A stretch of DNA of 64,000 nt from Oleiphilaceae bacterium (GCA_022447365.1 JAKVBL010000005.1:248001-312000); one strand, 5' to 3'; counted from the stretch's first letter, positions 46,736 through 55,425 are shown. The notes: generated by a model from the sequence alone, not told the origin. Numbers and translations: made by a program.

Positions 46736-46852
46736 ATGTATATAGATGAAACAATCATTGCGGGCGTACTTGTCGTTCTTGGAACTATCGGGTTTCTAGG
46801 TGGTTTTGCAGCATTTGTTTACAAAGATGCGCACAAGAAAAAATTTGTTTAG
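46736..46852 (+). CDS. ccoM: Small single-helix membrane protein, probable cbb3 subunit CcoM
   Basis: A 38-residue ORF, too short for usual gene lists, with AAGGAG eight bases before the ATG. The product begins MYIDETIIAGVLVVLGTIGF, has one transmembrane helix (about 7-30) and ends VYKDAHKKKFV. Size, the N-terminal Asp before an IAGV-type helix and the KDxHKK end agree with my memory of CcoM, the extra 36-37-residue subunit of the Pseudomonas stutzeri cbb3 oxidase; I cannot check that alignment here. The FNR-type box upstream, of the same form as before ccoN, supports it. Alternative: an unrelated small membrane protein. Confidence 0.72.
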   Translation: MYIDETIIAGVLVVLGTIGFLGGFAAFVYKDAHKKKFV

Positions 46853-46868
46853 TTGTCAGAATTAAGCA

Positions 46869-46928
46869 AGAAATGGAACGTCAAGGTTTTGGCATTCTAT
46901 TTCGAATGGATGTGCTTACTCCATTTCT
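46869..46928 (+). other. Long-range hairpin after the CcoM-like gene
   Basis: AGAAATGGA (46869-46877) is repeated in inverted form as TCCATTTCT (46920-46928) around a 42-base loop, just past the small-gene stop. There is no T-run, so it is not a standard terminator. It may stabilise or process the short message, or be chance. Confidence 0.35.
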
Positions 46929-47013
46929 CGCAGTCAAGTTATTGTTTTTAATATAGAAAAAATCCTTGGTATCAGTTTTGTATAAGAATTGACCACTTTT
47001 GTGGAGGTGCACA

Positions 47014-47643
47014 ATGCGCAGATATTCTTTTACTCAAACAGAGCTGTACACACTCATTTTATTTATCGCCGTCATCGCAGCGTTGGCCGTGTTGCTTGGC
47101 TTTAATATCGCTTGGCAGTTTAATCAAAGCACTGCTAAAGCTCCTCTCGTTTTATCCCATCAAATTGAATCAGAACAGCTTGCCGTCACATCTAATGTGC
47201 CCAACTCAGATAGCGATGCACAGACGTATTTGTCATACGAGGGGCTGACTTCAACGGAAGTGTTTGGTGCCGTCCCTGCTATAAATTCTGTTTCTGTAGC
47301 GGATGATGCACCTCTGCTTAAGTCAGACTCAGGGTTCAGTCAGGCGAACAAAGCTGAGGCTTTCGTGACTGAAGGCGCCACTGGTTTTTCGCTTCAGCTT
47401 GCCGCGTTTTCTGAAAAAAAGAGAGCAATAGCTTCTGCGAAAAATCATCGAGATGCCTATGAAGATCTAAGAGTGTTGGTGAGAGAAGTTGATGGTAAAC
47501 AGTATTTTTCCGTGGTGGTTGGGCAGTTTCCAACTAAAAGTGCTGCGAAATTAATGCAACGAAATATGATGTCTAATACTGGAATATCTAGTTATGTCAT
47601 TCAGCGTGATGGAGCTCAGCGTGAGATCAACCTAAGTTCTTAA
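47014..47643 (+). CDS. SPOR-domain inner-membrane protein
   Basis: A 209-residue protein with one transmembrane helix (about 10-35), a disordered periplasmic linker and a C-terminal SPOR domain (about 130-205, GFSLQLAAFSEKKRAIASAKN to FSVVVGQFPTKSAAKLMQ). SPOR domains bind peptidoglycan stripped of stem peptides at division sites. The start is ATG at 47014 behind GGAGG. The role is unknown but division or cell-wall related. Confidence 0.85.
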   Translation: MRRYSFTQTELYTLILFIAVIAALAVLLGFNIAWQFNQSTAKAPLVLSHQIESEQLAVTSNVPNSDSDAQTYLSYEGLTSTEVFGAVPAINSVSVADDAPLLKSDSGFSQANKAEAFVTEGATGFSLQLAAFSEKKRAIASAKNHRDAYEDLRVLVREVDGKQYFSVVVGQFPTKSAAKLMQRNMMSNTGISSYVIQRDGAQREINLSS

Positions 47644-47659
47644 TTTTGTGGAGGAGATG

Positions 47660-47686
47660 AGCTCCTGACACTGATGGTCAGGAGCT
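47660..47686. other. Hairpin between convergent SPOR and VWA genes
   Basis: A perfect ten-base stem AGCTCCTGAC / GTCAGGAGCT with a seven-base loop lies between the two stop codons. Neither side has a good T-run, so it may be a weak bidirectional terminator or an mRNA end stabiliser. Confidence 0.55.
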
Positions 47687-47694
47687 TGGCGTAA

Positions 47695-48501
47695 TTACGC
47701 TTTTTTACGACGTGTTGCCGCTAATCCTGCTAGCCCGATAGCAAACAAAGCTAAAGTGCCCGGCTCAGATACTTCAACATCGTTGATTTCTCTGAATAGT
47801 TTTGTTCTCAATGCCGCTTCAAAGTCTACGCCGAAATTACTTGCTAAAACATAAAAACCGCCACCAGCAGTTGTATAGTCTTCAAGGAACGACTGGCCCG
47901 AAGGGCTGTTCAGCGCGGAACCTACGCCGATTGCGTTTACTTGAACATCGTTGTTAGCAGCGAATGTGGCGGCTTCGATAGATGCAAGTTTAGAACCTGT
48001 GGAATCTTGTGAATTGCCAAAACATTGTGGTTGACAGCGGAAAGGTTCGCCATCCGTTGAAATGTCTATGATGGCTTTATCAGAATCAATACTGTTATTT
48101 AGAATACTGAGTGTAGCGTTATATGTTGCTGTAGACGTGTTAGTAGTACCTTCCGTATAAGTGAACGCGGGTGTATTGCTAGCGTCAAAAAGATCTCCAA
48201 AACTTGCTGCCTCGGCATCATTGCTTAGCTGAGTCCAACCGATAGCTTGTGTTACGTTTGTAGAAAATTTCCAAGCACTTACATGAAGCTCATCACCTGT
48301 TGTGACGATGTTTGTGAAAAAATCGTCGGCGAAGATATTCTTATAAGCTTCAAGTTGTTGGTTATAGGCTGTGCTTCCGATACTTCCTGAGCCGTCTATA
48401 ATGAGCGCAAGTTCTATTACGGCGGCGTTTGCAGGCGCGGCACTGAAAGAAATAGCAGCAGCTGTCGCTATTCCTTTTAATGCAGTTTTTAGTGTTTTCA
48501 T
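47695..48501 (-). CDS. Secreted VWA (DUF1194-like) protein with PEP-CTERM-like tail
   Basis: A 268-residue protein. The signal peptide ends near APANA. A von Willebrand A domain follows with metal-site motif IIDGSGSIGS near 34 and STDGEP near 150, as in DUF1194 proteins. The last 26 residues form a sorting signal: SEPGT, a short hydrophobic helix (LALFAIGLAGLAA) and basic TRRKK, a PEP-CTERM variant with Ser before the Glu-Pro-Gly. Such tails are processed by exosortase, which is not in the window. The role is likely cell-surface or matrix associated. Confidence 0.82.
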   Translation of the reverse strand: MKTLKTALKGIATAAAISFSAAPANAAVIELALIIDGSGSIGSTAYNQQLEAYKNIFADDFFTNIVTTGDELHVSAWKFSTNVTQAIGWTQLSNDAEAASFGDLFDASNTPAFTYTEGTTNTSTATYNATLSILNNSIDSDKAIIDISTDGEPFRCQPQCFGNSQDSTGSKLASIEAATFAANNDVQVNAIGVGSALNSPSGQSFLEDYTTAGGGFYVLASNFGVDFEAALRTKLFREINDVEVSEPGTLALFAIGLAGLAATRRKKA

Positions 48502-48832
48502 TTTTTAATCCCTTTAGTTATGAACCTTGATCGGTTTTCTCCGTTTCCTTGGAGTTTTCCAGACTGCGAACCGGGTTGTGCAGAAATTGCACAACGTAAG
48601 CGTAGCGTGCAATTATTAAGCTACCTTTACAAGTCCAAGCGAGTGACGGATTGCGAACAAGCTTCTAAAACTTGAAGTAATTCATGCTTGGCAATGAGGA
48701 ACGCTTAGGAAAGTGGTGCTATCGTTCAAATAATTTGAAGTAAAGCCTTAAAAATATGATGTTAAACCTTAGTGAGCTGCTTAATAAACTTAGCTCCGTT
48801 CTGAAAGATAGTTCAATTTAGGAGATGAAATC
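48502..48832. other. Divergent regulatory region between VWA and DoxX genes
   Basis: A 331-base region without a gene that I can support. It holds two inverted repeats that look like operators: GTTGTGCA-gaaat-TGCACAAC at 48575-48595, and the perfect TTCAAAT-A-ATTTGAA at 48725-48739, about 95 bases before the DoxX start. No clear sigma-70 promoter was found. Confidence 0.5.
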
Positions 48833-49264
48833 ATGAGTTCAACAAAACTATTAACATCAGTTGATCAGGCGTTAACAGGGCCAAATTTACAATCGATATT
48901 CGACATTGTTGGTCGAGTTGGTTTAGCTGCTATATTCTTGTTGGCGGGTATTAGTAAGGTTCAAAATTTTTCAGGTACTGCTCAGTACATGGCATCAGTA
49001 GGCTTATCTGAAGCCTTGCTGCCACTAGTTATAGCTTTTGAAATTGGTGCAGCGATTGCTCTGATAATTGGATTTCAAACGCGTTTAGTCGCTATCTCGT
49101 TAGCAATTTTCTGTGTTGTAAGCGGATTCATCTTTCACGGAAATCTAGAAGATCAGATGCAATTCATTTTGTTCTACAAAAATATCGCGATGGCAGGAGG
49201 CTTTCTAGTGCTTGGTGCGCATGGAGCAGGGAAGTTTAGTTTGGATGCAAAGCTATTACGTTAA
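48833..49264 (+). CDS. DoxX-family membrane protein
   Basis: A 143-residue protein with four transmembrane helices. FDIVGRVGLAAIFLLAGISKVQNFSGTA (helix 1 and loop) and LPLVIAFEIGAAIALIIGF are typical of DoxX/YphA proteins. The biochemical role is unsettled; relatives are linked to quinone or oxidative-stress systems. AGGAG precedes the ATG. Confidence 0.88.
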   Translation: MSSTKLLTSVDQALTGPNLQSIFDIVGRVGLAAIFLLAGISKVQNFSGTAQYMASVGLSEALLPLVIAFEIGAAIALIIGFQTRLVAISLAIFCVVSGFIFHGNLEDQMQFILFYKNIAMAGGFLVLGAHGAGKFSLDAKLLR

Positions 49265-49281
49265 GCTTGCTCATTAGATGA

Positions 49282-49308
49282 AAAAGCCAAGACAGTGTCT
49301 TGGCTTTT
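49282..49308. terminator. Bidirectional terminator between DoxX and the iron block
   Basis: A 12-base perfect stem AAAAGCCAAGAC / GTCTTGGCTTTT with a three-base loop ends both DoxX (+) and the last gene of the minus-strand iron block. Confidence 0.88.
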
Positions 49309-49310
49309 AA

Positions 49311-49865
49311 TTATGTATCGCGTTGTTTAGTTAGTTCAGCGTGATCTAAGTGATCGAAGCTTCGACCATAGATTTCTAAATCCATATCCAAATCGTAGAC
49401 CAGTTTATTTTCTTCTAACTCCAGACTCATGCTCATTGTTGTAGTTAAAGCCTTTTCCCGCATGAAAACGCTCTGTGCAATGTGTCCTTCGCGATCTCGG
49501 CCACGGAGTTTGAATGCCCAACCATTTTCTGTTTTTTCAGCTTTACCTTCTAGTACGACTGAAACGCCTCGTGGAATAGCTAAAGTGTGAATGACTAAAT
49601 CGTTCACTTTGTCCCACATCCAATAGCCGCATTGGTCGTGAAGATGCTTGTTGTCGCGTATACGATGAACGATTTGGTGATAATAAACACCGACAAGTTC
49701 TTGCTCTTCTGCGTTATCAACATCGCCGATAGGGGTGTAAGTTACGGTTTCTCGGTAAGTGTTTTTCTCAGTTCCATCTGGCTCGGGGGAGGTGTCAGAG
49801 CCTTTGTCGCCGCCCCATGTCCCAACTAGTAATGTAAGAGGTCCTAGATGTTCAAAATTATTCAT
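49311..49865 (-). CDS. Haem-binding-type beta-barrel (FABP-like / nitrobindin-related) protein
   Basis: A 184-residue soluble protein. LVGTWGGDKGSD near the N-terminus and a run of beta-strands ending DMDLEIYGRSFDHLDH match the lipocalin-like haem-binding barrel family (THAP4/nitrobindin relatives). I use the ATG at 49865; an upstream TTG is weaker. Nearby iron genes fit a haem or lipid-binding role, but no haem ligand is certain from sequence. Confidence 0.75.
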   Translation of the reverse strand: MNNFEHLGPLTLLVGTWGGDKGSDTSPEPDGTEKNTYRETVTYTPIGDVDNAEEQELVGVYYHQIVHRIRDNKHLHDQCGYWMWDKVNDLVIHTLAIPRGVSVVLEGKAEKTENGWAFKLRGRDREGHIAQSVFMREKALTTTMSMSLELEENKLVYDLDMDLEIYGRSFDHLDHAELTKQRDT

Positions 49866-49903
49866 AGTGTTCGCCGAAAATGTATTGATCAATGAGTATA
49901 GAC

Positions 49904-50380
49904 TTAAAACTGTTCTTCATAGCTGTTGATGGATGCGAATTCCTCAACTGTGCCGTCTTTATTCATTAGCCATACTATATACGATTGAAATCGATCTCCA
50001 TCTTCCATTCCTGCCGAACCTATTGGCATTCCGGGAACGCTTAATCCAAGTGCTCCGGGAGGAGGATTGTCTAGAAATTGTTTCATCGAAACAGGAGGAA
50101 CGTGACCTTCGAAAACGTAGTTGCCCGCTACACCGGTATGACATGATCGTAGCTTTGGATGAATACCAAACTTATCTTTGATGCCGTTCAGTTGAGTGTG
50201 GTTAATGGGATTTGTTTGAAAGCCGGTTTTGTCTAGATGATCTATCCAGCCGTTACAGCAGCCGCAATGCTCTGATTTGTATACATCTATCGCGGTTTCT
50301 TGTACAAACTTTTCATCACCTGAAGAGGCAACGGACAAGGAATAAGATACGGTAAGCAATAGAGTAAGGAGTATGCGCAT
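49904..50380 (-). CDS. DUF411 CopG-like metal-binding periplasmic protein
   Basis: A 158-residue exported protein with signal peptide ending near SVASS. It has the DUF411 core: CGCC (39-42, CxCC), SCHTGVAGNYVFEGHVPP near 79 and GLSVPGMPIGSAGME. Pseudomonas CopG, of this family, binds a copper-sulfur cluster through the CxCC motif. Here it lies 49 bases after a DUF1513 gene in the iron block, so a copper or iron role is open. Confidence 0.85.
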   Translation of the reverse strand: MRILLTLLLTVSYSLSVASSGDEKFVQETAIDVYKSEHCGCCNGWIDHLDKTGFQTNPINHTQLNGIKDKFGIHPKLRSCHTGVAGNYVFEGHVPPVSMKQFLDNPPPGALGLSVPGMPIGSAGMEDGDRFQSYIVWLMNKDGTVEEFASINSYEEQF

Positions 50381-50429
50381 AGTCTAAATCCATAAATCGG
50401 AAGCGTTAGCTGTAAATACAAAAAAAAGC

Positions 50430-51545
50430 TTAACTTAAATGATTATCGAACGAAATAAGACTCCCTTTGTCTTGAATAAGTTCACTCCATTGTTTTACAA
50501 ATTTGCCCGTACTTTGGTTCAAACTGTAGCCATTTATTTTCCCTGCTCCGCTGCTGGTAACAAATGCAAGATTTGAGGGGCTAATTCCACAAACATCGCG
50601 TGATCTTAGTTGATTGACTAAGGTCATTGTTTCGCTGTCCCAGAACGATATCAGACCTGCTCTTGGATCGCTTGCAGCAAAGTAACGACCAGAACTCTCA
50701 AATCGAATACTTCCGACATAATTGCTCGTATTTGCTTGTTTGTCTGGCAGTTTAGTAGCTAGCCTTAACTCTTCACCTAATTGAGTTTTCCCGATACAAG
50801 AACCCTGAGTATGAATTCTTCCCTGTTGTTGAGAACCAAATACAACGACGTCCTGCTTGTTTACGTCGATATGTCGAATACTAAGCTGATGGTGTTTTCT
50901 AGAAAGAGACCTTTGTTCTATCAACTCGCCTGATTCAACATCGATATACGAGAGGTTAGGGTGCATTGAGTCTATGTTTAGTTTTTTTCTCCCTGTGTTT
51001 GGGTGGGTGCGAATACCTCCATTGGCAACAACTAGGTAGTCCAGCTTGTGTAGCGTAGCGAGTTCATGTGGCCCAATTCCATGTGAGGCGTGATGCTGCA
51101 GAAGTCGGAATTGGTCTCTCACGTCTCTAATTCCGATTAAACCTTCCCCTGTTTCGAAGTTTTGTTCAGTTGTAAAAAGAAAGTTGCCGTCACGACTAAA
51201 GCAAGCATGACCGAAAAAATGGGTGTTCTTCGGTGATTCTATCTGGACTAATTTTTCGAGTGAGTATGCGTCAGCGATAGTGAGATAAGTTTGAGGTCGT
51301 CTCGCGACCGCCACTACCATTGATTTATTGGGATTAAACAGGACTTGATGCGCTCGCCCTGGAAGTTCAAGTAGTTGTGGAGGGCTGTTGTACTCTAACT
51401 TACAGAGTGCGAAGCGATTTCCTATTTTTACAGCACTTAAGATTGCATCGTTTTGTTTTGTATCGAATGCCGAAGATACTGAAGGCAGTGCAATAAGGCC
51501 TGTGCAAAGCGTCAACCCGTCTATTAAAAATTGTCTGCGGCGCAT
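50430..51545 (-). CDS. DUF1513 Tat-exported beta-propeller-like protein
   Basis: A 371-residue protein with a Tat-type N-terminus (RRRQFLIDGL then a hydrophobic core). The body has repeated WD/NHL-like blades (QVLFNPNKSMVVAVARRP, HFFGHACFSRDGNFLFTTE, GIGPHELATL). DUF1513 genes travel with imelysins and DUF1111 di-haem proteins in Fur-regulated loci such as Pseudomonas PA4370-PA4373. The start overlaps the previous stop as TAATG. Confidence 0.85.
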   Translation of the reverse strand: MRRRQFLIDGLTLCTGLIALPSVSSAFDTKQNDAILSAVKIGNRFALCKLEYNSPPQLLELPGRAHQVLFNPNKSMVVAVARRPQTYLTIADAYSLEKLVQIESPKNTHFFGHACFSRDGNFLFTTEQNFETGEGLIGIRDVRDQFRLLQHHASHGIGPHELATLHKLDYLVVANGGIRTHPNTGRKKLNIDSMHPNLSYIDVESGELIEQRSLSRKHHQLSIRHIDVNKQDVVVFGSQQQGRIHTQGSCIGKTQLGEELRLATKLPDKQANTSNYVGSIRFESSGRYFAASDPRAGLISFWDSETMTLVNQLRSRDVCGISPSNLAFVTSSGAGKINGYSLNQSTGKFVKQWSELIQDKGSLISFDNHLS

Positions 51546-52585
51546 TAATCACCATCGCGACTATTGAAGCCTAAATGAATGCCCATCTTGGTCAGCGTGT
51601 TTTCTAACTCCGAATGAGCATGAACTAAGTCCTGCGCAATGTCTTTTAGCTCTCTGTACTGTTCGTTACTTTTTATCGCCTTTGCTAAAGGTGGATTTAT
51701 GCTCATTAGACGGTTTTTCGCACTTTCTAAAATAGAAGTGGCAGACGATAACTCTGCGTTAGTTATGTTTTGTTGCAGCGTTTCGATCATGGCAATGCTA
51801 ACGTCTAAGTTCTTAGTGATGAAGGGGAGAGAAAGGCCACTTCTCCAGGCTTCTAGACGTTGAAATTTTGCTTTTTTAGCGAAGCTACCCATCGGTCGTA
51901 GCAATTTCAAAGCGCTAATAACTTCCAGGTTTTCAGCGGCTCCCTTCAGTAGTGCTGTTGCAGCATCGATCTCATCTTCAAAGAAACCATCTAGTTGTCT
52001 TGGATCCTCGAATTGTTTGCGCATTGACTCTTTCCATTCAACAGCAAGCTCACTGCTGATACGGAGAACATTTTGTGTATGTAGCGCGAGTAGTTCGCAC
52101 GATCTGTTATCAATTGGCTCTTCTGAATATAGAATGCGCTCAAGTACATTTAAGGCCCCGATACTAAATCGGCTAGTAGGGAACTCTTGCTCACTAAGAG
52201 CTATATCAGTATTTGTTTTGAATTCGTGAATACGTTTTCCTGAATAGCCTTTTTTGTCAGGCCAAAACTGAATGCTTACATCGCGTTTTGCATATGAAAT
52301 GGGACCAAAACGAATATGTTGGACAGCTTGCCAAGCAACCCCAAACTCAGCATAGCTGTTTTTGAAACTACTATATGCTTGAGTGTCTTTTTTGTTTCGA
52401 CAGAATTTCTCTCTGGCTTTATCTAGACTTGATGCGCTTGATTGTAGTCTTTCATAACCGGGAATAATCTGTGTGTTTACAACGTCTAAATTGAATGAGT
52501 TCCAATCGGCGTTGGCGAGTGAGCAAGACGTAAAAAATAAGCACCCTAATAACAAGGATTTATGTCGCATAAAAAGACTGGTCAT
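51545..52585 (-). CDS. Imelysin-family (M75) protein, second copy
   Basis: A 346-residue exported protein with signal peptide ending near SLANA. It matches the imelysin helical bundle (VAWQAVQHIRFGPISY near 83, LESAKNRLMS and late helices). The GxHxxE metal motif is altered: the aligned segment reads ALNVLE (144-149), so the His is Asn and the first Gly is Ala. Metal binding by this site is doubtful. It starts right after the DUF1111 stop (TAG-ATG). It may bind iron or a partner in a different way from the lipoprotein copy. Confidence 0.82.
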   Translation of the reverse strand: MTSLFMRHKSLLLGCLFFTSCSLANADWNSFNLDVVNTQIIPGYERLQSSASSLDKAREKFCRNKKDTQAYSSFKNSYAEFGVAWQAVQHIRFGPISYAKRDVSIQFWPDKKGYSGKRIHEFKTNTDIALSEQEFPTSRFSIGALNVLERILYSEEPIDNRSCELLALHTQNVLRISSELAVEWKESMRKQFEDPRQLDGFFEDEIDAATALLKGAAENLEVISALKLLRPMGSFAKKAKFQRLEAWRSGLSLPFITKNLDVSIAMIETLQQNITNAELSSATSILESAKNRLMSINPPLAKAIKSNEQYRELKDIAQDLVHAHSELENTLTKMGIHLGFNSRDGD

Positions 52586-54007
52586 CTAGAGTGACTCCAC
52601 AAACTGGATCAGATGGTTCTGATCAGACTGAGATAAATTGACGAATTGCGTTTTACTTTTTCTAGCCTCTCCGCCATGCCATAAAATAGCTTCTGCTACG
52701 GTTCCTGCCCGACCATCGTGCAATAGGCGTAACTGCTGGTTGACTTGCTTTTGATGTGCCAATCCCCAGAGTGGGGGCGTACGCCATTCAGAGCCGTTTG
52801 CTTGATGCTCTATAAAGCCATCTGCTAACTCTTCGCCCATATCATGCAACAAGAAGTCCGAGTATGGCCATATGGTTTCGTTAACCGGCAGCGCTTGGAT
52901 TTTCGAATCAAGAGTATAACTTGGTCGGTGACAGTCCGCGCAGCCAATATCGGAAAATAGTTGCTGACCTTCTATTCCTTTATCGTCTAAATGCACTCTT
53001 TTGGGCACGCTAGTCATCGAAGTGAAGTACAAAATACTTTGAATGACTTTGTCTGATGCTTCGTAGCCATCTTGTTGTTCTGTATTGCCGTGTGCTTGCG
53101 CCAAACAGTCAGTTTGTTGCTCGGTACAGTCTCCATAACCGGAAGGGAACCACTTCGAACCAACTCCAATGTCAGTGTGTAGGGCATTGGCGTTTTGCTG
53201 AGCAAGCGTGGCTTGTCCGGACTTCCAGCCAAAACGTCCTAGTTCTGATGAATTAGTATCTCTGCTGGGAACATAATTCGGTCTCCCAGAAATGCCATCG
53301 TTATTCGTATCATTAGGGTCTGCCCACTTTAGAATGTCTTCGTCGTCAATCGATTCAATTAGTCCCAGCCCAATTAATGCACCTGCTATTCGAGGGGATT
53401 GTTGTGTGCTTGGATGGAGAGAGTGATTGTTAGGGAATAATAGAGTGTATCGGGGTTCAAAAAGCGATACAGATGTATTTGAGGCTACTGGCACCATTTT
53501 AGTTGAATAGTGAATCTCCAAATTAGCTTCTGCCTGTCCATTGGGGTAAGCAAAGGGCTGTATTTGCTTACCATAAAATGGGTCTTGACCGAACTCTGGG
53601 TTGTTTAGTCTGATCACTAACCCAACCGGATTGAACACGAGATTCTCTGAGAAATCAAGCTTTGCTCTTCCGTTTTTGACATGGCATTGGGCACAAGATC
53701 GCGCGTTGTATAAAGGGCCTAGACCATCACTAGCTTGGGTGCTTGAAGGCGCAAATACCCATAGTTTTTCGAATAAGGCTTGTCCTACTCTATAGTTTAA
53801 GCCTTCTTCTAGTCCGATGCCTTTGAAAGGCTGAAGGAACGTATCAGCGCCTTTATTAGAAGCACTTAACGAGCCGGCAGGGAGATGATGATTATAATCA
53901 TCGCTTTTTGAAGTATGTTCCGAAGACGTAAAGGTGCTTACATAAAAAAGAGAGGCAACTAACAGGCTGCCAAACCCTAAAATCGTTATTGGTTTGCTTG
54001 TAATCAT
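52586..54007 (-). CDS. DUF1111 di-haem thiol-oxidoreductase-like protein
   Basis: A 473-residue exported protein (signal helix about 6-25) with two c-type haem motifs, CAQCH (105-109) and CADCH near residue 367, and the family segment GRFGWKSGQATLAQQNA between them. DUF1111 proteins are called di-haem oxidoreductases and may oxidise Fe(II) or thiols in imelysin operons. The start is the ATG at 54007, just four bases after the seven-base T-tract of a terminator, with no ribosome site. The frame from 54058 is an unlikely longer form. Confidence 0.85.
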   Translation of the reverse strand: MITSKPITILGFGSLLVASLFYVSTFTSSEHTSKSDDYNHHLPAGSLSASNKGADTFLQPFKGIGLEEGLNYRVGQALFEKLWVFAPSSTQASDGLGPLYNARSCAQCHVKNGRAKLDFSENLVFNPVGLVIRLNNPEFGQDPFYGKQIQPFAYPNGQAEANLEIHYSTKMVPVASNTSVSLFEPRYTLLFPNNHSLHPSTQQSPRIAGALIGLGLIESIDDEDILKWADPNDTNNDGISGRPNYVPSRDTNSSELGRFGWKSGQATLAQQNANALHTDIGVGSKWFPSGYGDCTEQQTDCLAQAHGNTEQQDGYEASDKVIQSILYFTSMTSVPKRVHLDDKGIEGQQLFSDIGCADCHRPSYTLDSKIQALPVNETIWPYSDFLLHDMGEELADGFIEHQANGSEWRTPPLWGLAHQKQVNQQLRLLHDGRAGTVAEAILWHGGEARKSKTQFVNLSQSDQNHLIQFVESL

Positions 54008-54011
54008 AAAC

Positions 54012-54036
54012 AAAAAAACCGGGCTATTAAGCCCGG
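54012..54036 (-). terminator. Intra-operon terminator abutting the DUF1111 start
   Basis: On the - strand, a seven-base stem CCGGGCT / AGCCCGG with a four-base loop runs into seven T. It lies 53 bases past the imelysin stop and four bases before the DUF1111 ATG. It should reduce, not abolish, expression of the downstream genes. Confidence 0.85.
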
Positions 54037-54088
54037 GAGAGAAGCGCCAAAATGGCAAACTGAATGTTAGTTATAGTTGAGCAATTTT

Positions 54089-55378
54089 TTAAAGTACTGC
54101 GCTTGGGTTGTCTAAGCTGTCAGAGCCTTCAACTTCGATCTCTTCAAGATTGAGAGCCACAACAATTTTTTCGATAGTTTTGGTTTGATCCACAAGAGCG
54201 TCCACGACATCTTGAATTACTTTATTCCCTTCCGCATTGCCTTCACCAATTAAGACATCAAAGGTGTTTCCTTTGTTCGCTTCATCAACCATTACTTGCA
54301 TCGCTGACATTGTAACGTCGAGTTTGTTGCGCATTTCTTGGTCTAATTCGGCATCTTTTGCTGCGACAAGATCTGAAAGACTTGCGCCGTCGACGACTTC
54401 TCCGCTTACCTTAGTGTAAGAGCCAAGGTAAATATTTCTAATACCTAGTGCGTCGTTGAAGTGAGATGCATGCGTGTTATCTGCAAAGCAATCGTGCTCT
54501 TCTTCTGGATCATGAAGCATCAGGCCAAGCTTGATACGTTCACCGGCAAGCTCGCCATAACTAAGACTACCCATACCTGTTAGCACGGTAGAAAGGCCGC
54601 CATTATCACCTTTCGCAAGAAGTTGTTTGGTGGCTTCACCGTCTGCAGCCCATGCTGCAACAATATCTTCAAGATCAGAAATTAATAGTGTACTTGCAGC
54701 TTGAAGATACTCGCGACGACGGTCACAGTTGCCGTTAGTGCAGTTTTCTAGTGAGAAATCTGTTGCTGGACGTGCGCCCGCGCCTTGATTTGTTCCATTA
54801 AGATCTTGACCCCATAGCAGGAATTCAATGGCGTGGTATCCAGTTGCTACGTTCGATTCAACTTCATCAATTTCTTGAAGCTGTTCTGATAGCAACGCTG
54901 GCGTGATTGATGATGCATCTACTTCAACGCCACCAACGCTAAGCTTTGGATTGGCGATTATGTTTGCAGCGTAATATGGGTTTTCATCAGATTCAGTGCC
55001 ATAACTAGCGTCAACGTAATCAATGAGGCCTTCGTCTAGTGGCCAAGCATTTACTTTGCCTTCCCAGTCATCAACATATGCGTTGCCAAACCGATATGCT
55101 TCGGTTTGTTGGTAAGGTACACGCGCTTCAATCCAAGCTGATTTTGCCGCCGCAAGCGACTCTTCAGATGGAGCGTCTAGAAAAGCTTTGATTGCAGTAT
55201 CGAGTGTTTTTGCCGTATTCAATGAGTCGCCATAGTTTGCTTGAGCGATACTTACATATTGACTAACCACGTCAGTAGCCGTTGCTGTCTTTTGCGCTGG
55301 AGCTTCATCTACAGTAGTGCACGCAGTGAGTAGAGCGCCTGAGATAATTGCAGCGCTAACAAGTTTAGTGTGTTCCAT
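54089..55378 (-). CDS. Imelysin-family (M75/IcmP-like) iron-regulated lipoprotein
   Basis: A 429-residue lipoprotein; lipobox LTAC with Cys20. The imelysin signature GYHAIE (GxHxxE, 180-185) in GYHAIEFLLWGQD is intact, and two four-helix units flank it. In Pseudomonas the orthologue type (IcmP) was called an insulin-cleaving protease, but imelysins are now seen as periplasmic or outer-membrane iron/haem-binding proteins. A strong Fur box lies 48 bases upstream of its start. Confidence 0.9.
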   Translation of the reverse strand: MEHTKLVSAAIISGALLTACTTVDEAPAQKTATATDVVSQYVSIAQANYGDSLNTAKTLDTAIKAFLDAPSEESLAAAKSAWIEARVPYQQTEAYRFGNAYVDDWEGKVNAWPLDEGLIDYVDASYGTESDENPYYAANIIANPKLSVGGVEVDASSITPALLSEQLQEIDEVESNVATGYHAIEFLLWGQDLNGTNQGAGARPATDFSLENCTNGNCDRRREYLQAASTLLISDLEDIVAAWAADGEATKQLLAKGDNGGLSTVLTGMGSLSYGELAGERIKLGLMLHDPEEEHDCFADNTHASHFNDALGIRNIYLGSYTKVSGEVVDGASLSDLVAAKDAELDQEMRNKLDVTMSAMQVMVDEANKGNTFDVLIGEGNAEGNKVIQDVVDALVDQTKTIEKIVVALNLEEIEVEGSDSLDNPSAVL

Positions 55379-55425
55379 TTATTTCCCCAAAAAATGATTT
55401 ATTTTTAGTTGTGCATGCCATGTTA

